From positions 191,629,700 to 191,693,699 of the forward strand of contig CM022303.1 in NCBI GenBank assembly GCA_011799875.1: a stretch of DNA of 64,000 nt. Direction: 5' to 3'. Source of the DNA: Thinopyrum elongatum. Taxonomy: Eukaryota > Streptophyta > Magnoliopsida > Poales > Poaceae. How positions within the stretch are numbered: the stretch's first letter is position 1; every line of letters begins with the position of its first letter. The notes beneath the pieces were generated by a model. The model searched no databases and had not been told where the DNA came from. It saw only the letters and a program-made list of their open reading frames with translations. The position numbers and the translations under genes were made by a program. Positions 52,935 to 64,000 of the stretch are shown here, piece after piece.

Positions 52935-54338
52935 TGATACGTCTCCATCGTATCTACTTTTCCAAACTCTTTTGCCCTTGTTTTGGACTCTAATTTGCAT
53001 GATTTGAATGGAACTAACCCGGACTGAATGTTGTTTTCATCAGAATTGCCTTGGTGTTATTTTTGTTCAGAAATAAAAGTTCTCGGAATGACCTGAAACT
53101 TTACGGAGAATATTTTTGGAATAAATAAAAAATATTGGCGAAAGAATCAACCAGAGGGGACCCACCAGCTGTCCACAAGGGTGGAGGGTGCGCCCCCCCT
53201 AGGGCGCGCCCCCTACCTTGTGGGTCCCCTGGACCTCCACCGACCTCAACTCCAACTCCATATATTCACGTTCGGGGAGAAAAAAAAATCAAAGAGAAGG
53301 ATTCATCGCATTTTACGATACAGAGCCGCCGTCACCTCCTGTTCTTCATCAGGAGGGCAGATCTTGAGACCGTTCGGGGCTCCGGAGAGGGGAAATCATC
53401 GCCATCATCATCACCAACCATCCTCCATCACCAATTTCATGATGCTCACCGCCGTGCATGAGTAATTCCATCGTAGGCTTGCTGGACGGTGATGGGTTGG
53501 ATGAGATTTATCATGTAATTGAGTTAGTTTTGTTAGGGTTTGATCCCTAGTATCCACTATGTTCTGAGATTGATGTTGCTATGACTTTGCTATGCTTAAT
53601 GCTTGTCACTAGGGCCCGAGTGCCATGATTTCAGATCTGAACCTATTATGTTTTCATGAATATATTTGTGTTCTTGATCCTATCTTGCAAGTTGTAGACA
53701 CCTATTACGTGTTATGATCTACATACCCCAAGGTGACAATAATTGGGATTCTTTTCTGTGATTACCGTAGTTTGAGGAGTTCATGTATTCACTAAGTGCT
53801 AATCCTTTGGTCAGGTTCTCTATTAAAAGGAGGCCTTAATATCCCTTAGTTTCCATTAAGACCCCGCTGCCACGGGAGGGTAGGACAAAAGATGTCATGC
53901 AAGTTCTTTTCCATAAGCACGTATGACTATATTCGGAATACATGCCTACATTATATTGATGAATTGGAGCTAGTTCTATGTCACCCTAGGTTATAACTGT
54001 TGCATGATGAATGCCAACCGACATAATTATCCATCATTGATCCATTACCTATGAGCTTTTCACATATTGATCTTTGCTACGTTACTTTTTCGTTGCCACT
54101 GTTACAATTGCTACAAAATTGCTACTGTTACTTTTGCCACTGTTACCGTTACTTCCATACCACTTTGCTACTAACTACTTTGATGCAGATATTAAGTCTT
54201 TCAGCTGTGGTTGAATTGACAACTCAGCTGCTAATACTTGAGAATATTCTGTGGCTCCCCTTGTGTCGAATCAATAAATTTGGGTTGAATACTCTACCCT
54301 AAAAAACTGTTGCGATCCCCTATACTTGTGGGTTATCA
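52935..54338 (+). repeat. 3' LTR (1,404 bp)
   Basis: Matches 44778-46178 throughout, same borders. Confidence 0.95.
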
Positions 54339-55007
54339 CCAATCGACCGGCTCGACTCACCACGTCTCGACTCATTCTACATACCGCGCGCACGGTAGCA
54401 ATGGTCACTGTTCATCGAGAGGCAACCAACACCGGATGGCTAGCTACGTCTCGCACGGGGGATCGATCGGCTTCAGTGTAAGCAGCAGCAGTGATCGATT
54501 GCTTGGTTCAGTTAGCAGCAGCAGCGAAGGAACCGCTCGGGTTCAGTCAGCAGCGAATGAATCGGTCGGGTTCAGTTAATAGCCAAGGGATCGATCGCTT
54601 GAGTTCAGTAACGTAGCTAGCAGTGCGATCGCTCGGGTTCAGTTAGAGCCCAACGCCTCGCACACACGCGCGTACATGAGAGAAACACGCAAACCATAGT
54701 GCATCGCTCGGCCCTGACCGCCCACCGTAACCGGGAACTCCCTGATATTTTCCTCGCCCTTGCTTCTACTATGATTTTTTCCGTCATGGACGGCCCAAAG
54801 AATGTCATGCAGGCGCGTCTTCGGCCCACCGAGGACGAAAAGCCCATTTTCTGCCATGATTTTTTGTCATAGAAGTAGGAGCCCACCACATCTATGATGA
54901 TACATGCTTTTGTCACAATTATCGTCATAGAAGTGTCATAAGCATGACAGGAAAAAAATTCGTTCGGGCCAAAATGTCACGGATGTGTCTTTTTTTTTGT
55001 AGTGATA

Positions 55008-57807
55008 GGTCATTCCTCAGAGAATGCCAAGAAGGAAAGAAAAGAGGACAGGAGCACAGGAGGTGACTGAAGAGATATTGGGGAGAAAACAACAGTAAGG
55101 TGTTTGTTGCTTGCTGGGGGAGAGTTACTTGGAGAAGAAGGATGAGGTTTGGTTGCTGTGATCATACACTAAGATGATCATGTTGGCAAAGTTTCAGCCC
55201 AAATGGAGGATTGTAGCAAGCACTTGCTGTACAAACCACCACACTGGGCAGAAATACAAAATATGAAGTAGCACTCCCATAATGATTGGATTGATCTGAA
55301 TTTTGGTGGAGGCTAGTCATTTGGGCATATGAACACACTGTAAAAAATATACCATTTGGATATACCAAAATGGTACTTCCTTCACAGTGGTTCTTGCTGG
55401 ACAGAAACTTAGAATAATTCTAGAGAGATATTGGATAAATGAAATGATCCGAAATTTGGCGGAGAGATGTTATATGGGTAGGAGCATGTCCTGGTAAAAT
55501 TTCAGCAATATAAAGTATAGTTGCTTCACACACTAAAAATCTAACCAGAAATAAAGATTTAAAGGTGTGCTTACATGGATTGATGAATGAAGCCAAAATT
55601 GGAGGAGAGCTATTATTTGAGCATATAGAGGATGTTACAAAATTTAAACTCATTTGGATATGCCTAGCTAGTACGTCCTTCACAAAGTTCCTTTCTGGAC
55701 AAAAACTTTGGAAAATTGCTGAGGAATATTTACTAGGCAAATTGAGTTGAACTTTGGCATGAGGCAATGATATGGATAGGAGAGAATGCCCAAAAAGTTT
55801 GGGAGCAATCAAGAAAAGATAGGTGGCACTTCCTTTACAAAATGCCACTCTACACAGAATTGAAGAATGAATATTGCTGAATTATTTTTGGGCTAGTCAA
55901 GGAAAGTTTGGACATATTTGGGGCATATATGATCCAAACAATTTATGAGAACTATTTGGGAATTTTTTGGAAGACAGAAATATAGGTTGCTTCACAACCT
56001 AGGGCAAACAGGGTTATTCCTTAAACAGAAAAAGGAATATTCCCAAGAAATAAATATTGGGATTGGGCTAAGATGGAAATGACATGATCTTGGGTTGGTT
56101 TTGAGGATGACAAGCCACTTTGGAGACTGAGAAGAGATGATCTTCCCAAGTTTCAAGACCTCATAGCCATAGAAAATGAAATCCAAATCAAAATTTCAAA
56201 TAAATCCAAAGAAAAAGAAAAGGGCCAAAATCCAAGATGTTACAAACCTCCCCCCCCCCGGTTAAAGAAACCTCATCCTTGATATTTGGTTGCTCAAGGA
56301 ACAAGTATGAATATTCTTACTTAAGGAAACCGTTTCCAACTCGGGTATCCTTTTTCCTTTATATGATGTTCCCACTGAATTTCATATAACTGACTGCCTA
56401 GCTCTAGGGTGATTTGCTTCACGGTATCCACATTCTGATAGTCCTTACCTCATATGTTATCCTGAATCCAGTTATTTTATATCTGTCGGCTTAGCTGGGG
56501 TGCGATAGATTATCATGACTGACATCTGTGTCCTTCTCACGAATTCGGGAGTGGTTCCCCATGGATGTGTCATTATTATATCCAGCATTGACAACATTCC
56601 ATGGAGTTGTGAAGAAATCTTCTTGGTGGAATCTTTTTACTCCTTGCATTGGGTTGCTCAAATATATGCATGTCCTCTGAGTTCAAAACAGTGATGTGAA
56701 TCATAACCGTTCTCCTGGCGGGATCTAATTTCTCGCAGGGATTTCTGAATCATCTTGGCTAGCTCCACTGTCTTGAGTATCAAATCCGTACCAGAGATTT
56801 ACTTGTCGATGGTCGACTGTCATGACCAACATAAAGGAGTAAGCCTTATAACAATAGTATCCACAGACTGGACTGGCGGTGGTTCTGGCCGAAGAATCCT
56901 GTTCACAGCAGGCTATCCTTTAACTATTTTCCCCTATGTGAGGGCACATGCTTCGAGATTGTTGCTCAACATTTGGATTACTCATTCTGTTGGTATATCC
57001 ATGTAGATAGTAGGTCGTGTAATGCTTTAACACAGTCGCTGGGGCCAAACTGTTGAATTGTCCTTTGGCCTGACATGACATACTTGGTATTTGATACTAA
57101 CAACTCTGAGCATATATTGTTGGCTGAGCGGTTTACCTTCATATGAAGTCCTTACAGATGTAGTAGATTCCTTGGGTGCATATCCAGGGTGATCAATACG
57201 GAATCAGACTGTCCTGGGTATCTGTACCATGTTGGTCATGCAACAATTGTCATACTGTATTGTCGGTCTTGCTCCTTCATTATTGTTCTCTTTTGTCTGG
57301 ATATTTTGCTGAAAGGACTTGGCCTTATATACCCTTAATTCTTCGTGTGGCCATAGGTGCTGTCATATGCAATATTCCGGCAATCGTACCTTGGCCTTGT
57401 TCATGACTCGGGTCATAGGATATATGCCAGGTTCACGCGTGCTGGTACGGAGCTCATTGTTGTTGGTGATCATACAAGACCGTGACAAAGGTTAATAATA
57501 TCACTTTGTCAGGTGTGAGGAAGCTGGCCTTGATAATCAATGCTAAGAGTGTTGCCCCATGTTGTCTCACCTCATAGTTTGTCGGTCCTTGCATCACCCA
57601 CTGAGGTGTTTAACTGGTTTTCTTACTCTTGCATAACTGGTGAGTTTGTCGGATTCTTACCGTGATTTGAGTGACGTGCATGAACTTGGCAGCACGCTCA
57701 CAGTATGTAAAAGTATCTGATTCCCGAGGCAGACACTTTGTGTCCTGGCTGATTTTTGCTTCTGACAAAATTGTTGTAGACCTGATCCTTGGGATGCATT
57801 GCAATAT
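55008..57807 (-). mobile_element. Minus-strand LTR-retrotransposon fragment (3' LTR part and interior)
   Basis: On the minus strand a polypurine run (ccggggggggggaggttt, from 56262 down) is followed by TGTAACATCTTGGATTTTGG, a typical LTR start, at 56244. The LTR therefore occupies 56244 down to about 55008, where the CACTA copy 1 end abuts. Interior 56263-57807 resembles Gypsy 3' interior sequence but gives only short frames on both strands. Both ends are cut by CACTA elements or lost. Family not identified. Confidence 0.65.
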
Positions 57808-60383
57808 CACTACAAAAAAAGACCATCCGTGACATTTTGGCCCGAACAAAAAGTTTTTTGGTAATGCTTATGACACTTCTATGACGATAATTGTGACAAA
57901 CCATGTATCATTATAGATGTGGTGGGCTCCTACTTCTATGACAAAAAATCATGATAGAAAATGGGCTATTTGTCCTGGGGGGGTGGGGGGCGGGGGCGCA
58001 CCTGCATGACATTCTTTGGGCCGTCCATGACGGAAAAAATCATGGTAGAAGCGAGGGTGAGGAAAATTTCGGGGACTTCCCAGTTTAGGTGGGTGGTCGG
58101 GGCGGAGTGATGCACTGTGGTTTGCGCATTTCTCTCGTGTATGCGCGTGTGTGCGAGGCGTTGGCTAACTGAACCCGAGCGATCGCACTAGCTATGTTAC
58201 TAAACCCGAGCGATCGATCCCTTGGCTGTTAACTGAACCGAGTGATCCATTCGCTGCTGACTGAACCCGAGCGATTCCTTCGTTGCTGCTGCTAACTAAA
58301 CCCAAGCGATCGATCACTGCTACTGCTTACTAAAGCTGATCGAGCCCCCGTGCGAGACGTAGCCAGTCGGCGTTGGGTTGCCTCTCGATGAAAAGTGATC
58401 GTTGCTACTGTGAGTGTGGTACGTAGAACGATTTGAGACGTGGTGAGTTGAGCCAGTTGGTTGGCTATGGATGAACAGTTCTCGGTGGGGGTTGGATGAA
58501 CAGGACCCCAGTGGTAGTTGAGGCTGTTGCCACTGGATGAACAGGACCCCGATCGAGGAGGCCGCCAAGCCGGTTAGGGGTGGATGAACAGGACCCCCGT
58601 GGAGGGCTGGTTGAACAGTAGTCGGTGGAGGTTGGATGAACAGTAGGCCCGTGGATGAACAGTAGCTGGCGGAGGCAGGAGGAAGATGCGGTGGATGAAC
58701 AGTAGCTGGTGCAGGCTGGAGGAAGTCGACGGTGGATGAACAGTAGCCCATGGAGGCTGGAGGAAGTCGACGGTGGATGAATAATATCCCATGGAGGCTG
58801 GAGCGAGGCAGTAGAGGGTGGATGAACAGTAGCCCGTGGAGTCCCGTTTTGCGGTACGCCACACCCCTCCCGATGAACATGACCCTGTTTTGACCGTAGG
58901 CACTCGAACACAAGCCTGTTTCCTCCGTTTTGCGGTACACCACACCCCTCCCAATCAATAAGATGCCATTTCGACCGTACGCGGTCGAACAAAAGGCCAT
59001 TTCCTTCGTTCTGCGGTTGCCTCCCGATGAACACGACACAGTTTCTCTGTTCCGACCCAGCCGTTGGCTCCCAATGAACAGGACGCCATTGCTGTCGTCC
59101 GCTCCCTCTCCATGTACACGAGCCCTGGCCGTATGTATGCGCGAGTAGGCATTCGAGACCCCGCTCGTATGTACATACGTGGCCGTATTTTTTGGCATCT
59201 GGCTGTACGTACGTGTACACGGTTTAGACTGGACTGTCTGAACTGCTACGTCGGGGGCTCTACTACTACACGTGCCGCTGCTTGCTCAGCCACGGTTCAT
59301 CATTGCAGAGAGACCGATCGACCAGTATGTACGTACATGTTTGCGACCAGACAGACAACGCTACGTACACGCTTCGACCGGGTGGGTCCCAGCTGTCAGG
59401 GAAGATAAGGACGCACTTCCCTGCATGCGAAGATATAGCTGCCGGGTCCCAGCAGTCAGGGGGAGGAATCATTTTTATTTTGCGAGTAATAAGGAGTCAC
59501 TTCCTTGTGTTCAAAGATGTAGCTGGTGGGTCGAGCTGTCAGCCTCACCGCCTAAAGTCCTCTTCCGATGGTTGTCCTTCGTTAACCACGCCGCATCGAG
59601 AGCACCAAGGCGGTGGATGACGACGAGGCCTAGGAAGGGAATGACGCAGAGCCGTTGAAGACGCGGCAGTGGATGCCCACATGGAGGGGAGTACGAGGGC
59701 TGACTGCTTCGGCTGCGGTGTGAGGCAGCCGTCGCCGGAGAATAATAGGAGGTGTGGGTGAGTAGAGGGATGGCATGGCCAGCGGTGGCAGCACAGCATG
59801 CCACGGGAGGCAGGAGCATGCGATAAGGCGGGCGCTGGTTTGGGCGGCTGGAACAAGAATACTAGAGGTTGAAGACACAGCACAGCGGTTGGATTAACAT
59901 CCAACGGTCATTGCACCTAGAATCGTTTGTTGACTAAGTTGACAAAGCCCTGCATACGTGTCAACTTAGTAGGCCCACAAGTCAGCGTCCAAATCTGGTG
60001 GGTCCCAGCTAGCAGGGGAATCATTTTTTTTGTGCGTAATAAGGTGGCACTTCCTTGCGTGCGAAGATGTAGCTGGTGGGTCCCAGCTATCAGGGAAAGG
60101 AAACTTTTTTTCAGATAATAAAGAGGCACTTGCATGCGTGCGAAGATGTAACTGGTGGGTCAAACCTGTCAAGGGAGAAATCATTTGTTTTCGCATAATA
60201 AGGAGGCACTTGCTTGCGTGCGGCCATGGACCATGTGGGTGCCTACTATCAGCCACTCCACGTACATCCCTCTTCCAATGGTTATCGTTTGTTGACATAG
60301 TTGACCACGCCACCCCAAGAAAACCAACGCGGTGGACGACAGCGAGGCCTAGGAAGGGATTGACCCAGAGTCGGTGAAGACAC
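57808..60383 (-). mobile_element. Non-autonomous CACTA element, copy 2, inverted relative to copy 1
   Basis: Starts cactacaaaaaaagaccatcc at 57808, the CACTA terminus, and continues inwards with sequence that mirrors 43140-44777 plus 54339-55004 in reverse. The right side stops where the LTR at 60384 begins; no second terminus is seen. An internal duplication is present (59584-59665 and 60298-60375 share aggcctaggaaggga). It retains an uninterrupted version of the site where copy 1 carries the Gypsy insertion (about 58447-58470). Confidence 0.82.
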
Positions 60384-61602
60384 TGTCGGATTCAGGGCTC
60401 CGCAGACCCAAGAAGGTTCGAACTCTGGGGCATGTGCAAAGATCTCAACCAGCTCAAGCCTCAAGCTCACCACCCCACAACCTAGGCTCATCGAGTTTGT
60501 GCGAGCGGGGAAGAAGATGAACACAGTAGTTTACCCAGGTTCGGGCCACCTTGCGATGTAAAACCCTACTCCTGCTTTGTGGTGGATTGGCCTCAAGAGG
60601 AAGTTGAGGATGAACTAGTACAGTGGTTGAGCAGCCTCGCGAGGGCTCAAGTGGTGTGGGTGAGTGGATCTATCTGGGGCTTGATCCGGGATCCCCTTCT
60701 ACGGTGATGGCTAGTCTATACTTATAGTGTCCTTGGTCCTCTTCCCTCATAACTTAGGCGGGAAGGGATCCCACAACGGCCAATTTGAAAGGGGACAAGA
60801 AGTACATCTAATCTTGATGAAAGGTAGTCTTCGCCTGCAAAGCTTCTGGTCGTGACGCAGAGGTGGGCTCGGCGATGACATCCGTCCTGCCGAGCTTGTG
60901 GTGTTCGTCTTGTTGCACCGGAGTGGAAACCCTTGGAGGATTCCTTGGGAACCCGCGTCTGTCCTTGCCCCCTTAGCACCAAAGGGAAAAATGTCTTCTC
61001 TACGCCTGCTGGCGCCCGCCTGGCCTTGGTCGTCATGGCTCACATCATCGTAGCCTCGTGAGGCTGGGTACCTGCATAGAAGTCTCTGCCCTCGGGAGCC
61101 AGCCTGGGGAGGCCACTCCTCTGGAGGTCTTGGCGTCGTTCGCATCGCAACGCTAGGGCCCTCGCGAGGGTCTTGCCTTGGAGTTGTTGTAGCTGGGCCG
61201 TACAGGGCCGTCGATCGGCCCACACACTGGGCCGTAGGCTGGCAGGTCTGGGTACCCCCGATCCCAGAACGCTGACAGTAGCCCCCGGGCCCAAGGCGCG
61301 CTCGGCCTGGCATGAAGGTGAAGCCAAGGGGCAAGGGCGAAGTGGCGCGTGCCCCAATTGCCTACGGGCCAGGCTCGACGCGTGACGCGCGATAGGACAC
61401 GGACGCCTTCGCTTCCCCATGTCACCTCGGCAACTGCCCAGGCTGAGAAAAGTCCGTCGCACGCCACAGGGTCATCATTGCTCTCCTTTGCCTTGCTCCC
61501 GATCCCCTTCTCCAGCCGAAAGCTTCTCCAGATCCAATCGCAACTCCGCCTCCTTCCTTCCCCTTCTCCAACGCCGGAGACCCCCTGATCCAGCCCAGAG
61601 CC

Positions 61603-62613
61603 TTGGATGAAGCTCACAGCACGCTTGGCTGGATCCGGGCCGATCTTCAAGATACCGACATGTGCCTCGCGAGGGAGTGCCTTGGGCTCATCTCAGGGTG
61701 GCTCCAGGCTGACGCAGCCACCAGGACGGCCTGGGGCCAAGCAGAGGCTGCCACCGCGGAGGACAGGAAGGAGGCTGCTGAAGCCAAGGAGGCTCATGAT
61801 GTGGCGCTAGCCAACGTAGCATCTACCGAGAAGCATCATGATGAGGCGGAGGCCAATTTGATGGCCCTTCAGGAGGAGCAGACTGTGCACGCACAACGGC
61901 TCCACTAGCGGGTGGAAGACCTCAGGGCCCGTGAGGCGAAGCTCACCGATCGTGACTCCAAGCTGGCCCTGGTGACCCTTGATCAGGCCACGAAATGTGA
62001 GCGCCTGGCCAAGCTGAAGGAGGAGGTTGTCGAAGCCCAAACGTCCCACGCCCAACGCATCTCTAAGGCAACAACCCAGCTGGATGCCCGAGAGAAGACC
62101 CTCGGCGCCGCCGAGAAGAAGGTGGCCGCGGAGCACGATGCCTTCCCCTCCCTCGAGCTCAGGTCTCGTCAGGCATTACAGTCCATCTGCAGGGGAGGAT
62201 TCGAGGAGCCGCTGGCGACCCCTGTGGGCGGCTATACAGGGCTCTTCTCCAAGCTTGCCAAAGCGCTCGAAGGCACTGCCACTGAGGTGGACTCCATCCT
62301 GGAGGAGGAGTGCCGCTCACTCTTCTCTGCGGTCACGACGCGCGTCTTCAGCCACCTCTACCTCCAGAATCCAGGCTTCAACTTTGACGCGGTGATCCAC
62401 GCGGTGGCTCCTAAGACCCGCGCGACCACTGTGGCTGCCGTGAAGGGCCATGTGGATGCGCTGCTGAAGAAGTTCACCTGCATTCCAGACACCAAGCCTC
62501 CGGCGGTGGAGGCCATCGGCGGTGACGATGGTGGCAGCGATGTTGACGACAGGCTCCTCGTGACTGGGACGGGTGGCGGCGACGGCCATGGCGATGATGA
62601 CCCTTCCTCCTAG
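61603..62613 (+). pseudogene. gag-like coiled-coil protein of the Gypsy element, one TAG
   Basis: One frame from about 61603 to TAG at 62611, interrupted by TAG at 61906-61908. The protein is Ala/Glu/Lys-rich coiled coil (AEAATAEDRKEAAEAKEAHD) and then a folded part (GYTGLFSKLAKALEGTATEV, VFSHLYLQNPGFNFDAVIHA) like the C-terminal region of the putative gypsy-type transposon proteins of cereals. It ends in a Gly/Asp-rich tail. The N-terminal domain expected upstream was not found; the true start is unclear. Role: probably particle structure. Confidence 0.65.
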
Positions 62614-63179
62614 GTTTTACGCTGCGAAATTTATCATGCCTCAAGGAGGCGTAAGACTTTGCTTGAATTTGCAGAACATTTGATGCTTGTAATAATCGTT
62701 TGAACTCCGTGATTTCCTTTTCGTGCTTGGTTTCCTTCTTGTTTGCTTTTGTGCTCTGCGTCGACAGGGCCCAGCCCCACGCATACCTTGACCACCGTTG
62801 GGGCGTCTGGATCGTGAGGACGACACCAAGGGGCAAGGAGCTACGTGACTAGTGAGGCCCCTGAGTCGCGATGCTCAAGGGTCCCCCTTGACGTGCGAGC
62901 AGCCCTCATGAAGGAAACGTGGGCAGCGGTGAGGTTAGTCCGGAGTCCTCCATACCTTTCCTCAACAGCGTTAGCCTGGGAGGGGCGCGAGAAGACCAGG
63001 TAAAAGGGACCTGGTGAGGTGGCGTGTGCCCAGGCTTGACCTGAGCATAGCCCCCGTGTCCAGCTCCCTCGCGCGTGCCTCCTGGGGGAATGCTGCATGA
63101 TAGAACCGTGTGAAGAGCCGAAAGGCTATCCTGAGGTTGGTGCGGCCACTAAGGCGCCCTCAGTTGTTTATCCACCGGC
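62614..63179. other. Non-coding retrotransposon interior
   Basis: No gene recognised; ORFs on both strands are short and without domains. Confidence 0.5.
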
Positions 63180-63330
63180 GCGGAGCATGGGGCTTCCACT
63201 TGGGTGTGGGCATAGTCGCTGCTCGACCGTGTCATCCGCCACCGCCGAGCATGGGACTTCCACTTGGACGTGGGCATAGTCATTGTTCGACCGTGTCGTC
63301 CGCCAGCGCGGAGAATGGGGCTTCCACTTG
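63180..63330. repeat. 64-bp minisatellite (3 copies)
   Basis: gagcatggggcttccacttg or a variant starts at about 63183, 63247 and 63311, followed by tgggcatagtc and tcgaccgtgtc. Confidence 0.85.
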
Positions 63331-63574
63331 GCGTGGGATGGGAGTTCTGTGTTAGACTCTCCAGGCGTGTACAACCCAATTTCGTTCGTACGCGTGACTG
63401 GCATGGCAGAACTAGAGGAGGTGTATCTGGACACCCGTCAGCCAGTGCGGGACTCATGAGGCCCGAGCGCGCTTACAAAACCTGTGTGGTGGGGTGACCT
63501 GCGCCGAATGAACCTTTAGAGGCCATCGCATGGGAAGGCCGAACACCAAGGACCCTAGGAGGTGACGTGAACGG

Positions 63575-63920
63575 GACCGGCCCACCAGACAGAGCTCAGT
63601 CGGTTGGGTTTCTCGACGCTGCAGGGACGGACCCGAGCACAGACGCCGTGCCTAGTCTTCTCATGCAACTATCCCAAGGAAAAACATCCGGCGCGCGGCT
63701 CCCGCGATGGCGCAGCACCGATCTGCGGTTGGATGAACCAGGCCGTGCGCCCTGACTCACCCACTCTTGATTAGCTCATGCGAGGACAAGGCACCAAGTA
63801 CCCCCAGGAGGTGATGTGCACGGGAGCTGGCCTGCGAGACAGAGCTCGGTCACTTGGATTTATCAACGATGCAGGGACGGACCCGAGCACAGACGCCATG
63901 TCAGCCCTTAATCATGAGGC
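63575..63920. repeat. About 250-bp direct repeat
   Basis: cagggacggacccgagcaca then gacgcc occurs at about 63621 and 63872, each preceded by gacagagctc(a/g)gtc and a ggatttatc/gggtttctc string. Part of a larger tandem structure that continues beyond the window. Confidence 0.7.
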
Positions 63921-64000
63921 GGTTGAGGGCGGGGTTGTGAGGGTGCAGCGACATTCATGGTGATGAAGCACCAGGCACGCAAGTTGGAATACTTAGGGAA

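Larger units (their letters stand above)
44778..54338 (+). mobile_element. Complete Gypsy-type LTR retrotransposon lacking pol, 9,561 bp
   Basis: LTRs 44778-46178 and 52935-54338, both starting tgatacgtctcc and ending gggttatca. Flanking ccaac (44773-44777) and ccaat (54339-54343) are a target duplication with one change. PBS for tRNA-Asp at 46190-46207, polypurine tract at 52921-52933. The interior has gag, an aspartic protease region and an Athila ORF1-like frame, but no RT, RNase H or integrase motifs in 49019-52920. It is therefore non-autonomous and depended on a helper. The LTRs differ by a modest number of substitutions (about ten in the first 180 bp, fewer beyond). Confidence 0.95.
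43140..55004 (+). mobile_element. Non-autonomous CACTA element, copy 1, split by a Gypsy insertion
   Basis: Body 43140-44777 and 54339-55004, separated by the Gypsy element. The right end is clear: ggatgtgtcttttttttttg-type sequence ending gtagtg at 55004, inverse of CACTACAAAAAAA. The left end is not identified. The body matches copy 2 (57808-60383) in inverted orientation, including translated stretches such as MPKN-ATYVHT. No transposase. Long ORFs here are composed of repeats (CSSG/FIG motifs) and are not genes. Candidate TSD after the end: ata. Confidence 0.8.
60384..64000 (+). mobile_element. 5' part of a Gypsy-type LTR retrotransposon, runs off the window
   Basis: A putative LTR at 60384-61277 starts tgtcggattcagggctc and ends aacgctgaca, giving TGTC/GACA inverted ends. 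It is followed by gtagcccccgggcccaagg and a gag-like coiled-coil gene. The 3' LTR is not in the window. No convincing primer-binding site was found just after the LTR. Confidence 0.7.

Noticed and set aside
58320..59220. Frames of 292 and 251 codons on the minus strand
   Set aside because: Same repeats as in copy 1; conservation between copies reflects DNA homology, not coding.
61040..61650. 165- and 140-codon minus-strand frames at the LTR end
   Set aside because: Lie across the LTR border and opposite the gag-like leader; no domain.

Overview
The window is repeat-dense plant nuclear DNA, most likely from a Triticeae grass (wheat, Aegilops or barley type). The evidence is the nesting of large CACTA, Mutator-like, hAT, MITE and Gypsy elements, the CACTA termini of the CACTAGTA and CACTACAAAAA types, a Gypsy primer-binding site matching plant tRNA-Asp, and intron-containing plant-type transposase genes. 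No rRNA, tRNA, CRISPR array or bacterial gene was seen. Almost every gene is a broken transposon gene or a small low-copy grass gene.

Layout. (1) Positions 1-16729: the 3' part of a large CACTA element. It carries a TNP2 transposase pseudogene (1383-3251) and a second gene (11566-16246) that ends in a Ulp1/C48 protease module with an intact His-Asp-Cys triad. An LTR fragment (1-1314) and a 5.3-kb terminal-inverted-repeat element sitting in a TA microsatellite (5683-10953) are nested in it. Upstream of the second gene lies a near-perfect hairpin (11007-11355) made from a fragment of an SNF2 helicase gene of the CLSY/DRD1 type. (2) 16731-31136: two further inverted-repeat elements. The larger one (about 18210-31136) holds a proline-rich class III peroxidase pseudogene, split by a 7.4-kb MULE (20427-27811) inserted just upstream of the ATG. 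The MULE has 255-bp terminal repeats and three gene units: a MURA transposase, a small basic protein, and a GRF-zinc-finger/coiled-coil protein on the opposite strand. A hAT element with a perfect 8-bp target duplication follows. (3) 31137-43139: a low-copy island with an unknown gene, a coiled-coil gene with one nonsense codon, a 3'-5' exonuclease gene with an altered first catalytic motif, and a head-to-head pair of paralogues, one broken and one intact. (4) 43140-60383: two non-autonomous CACTA copies in opposite orientation. The first is split by a complete 9.56-kb Gypsy element that has gag and protease but no recognisable reverse transcriptase or integrase. A minus-strand LTR-retrotransposon fragment lies between the copies. 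(5) 60384-64000: the 5' LTR and gag-like region of another Gypsy-type element that runs off the window.

How it fits together. Few genes here can be active. The CACTA and MULE transposases carry stops and frameshifts, many of them TAG codons as expected from deamination of methylated CAG. The strongest candidate for new biology is the CLSY-like hairpin. CLSY proteins direct Pol IV to make silencing siRNAs at transposons, and rice CACTA elements already carry miR820 against the methyltransferase DRM2, so a CACTA-borne hairpin against an RdDM-type helicase would be a parallel counter-silencing device. This is inference from sequence and needs small-RNA data.
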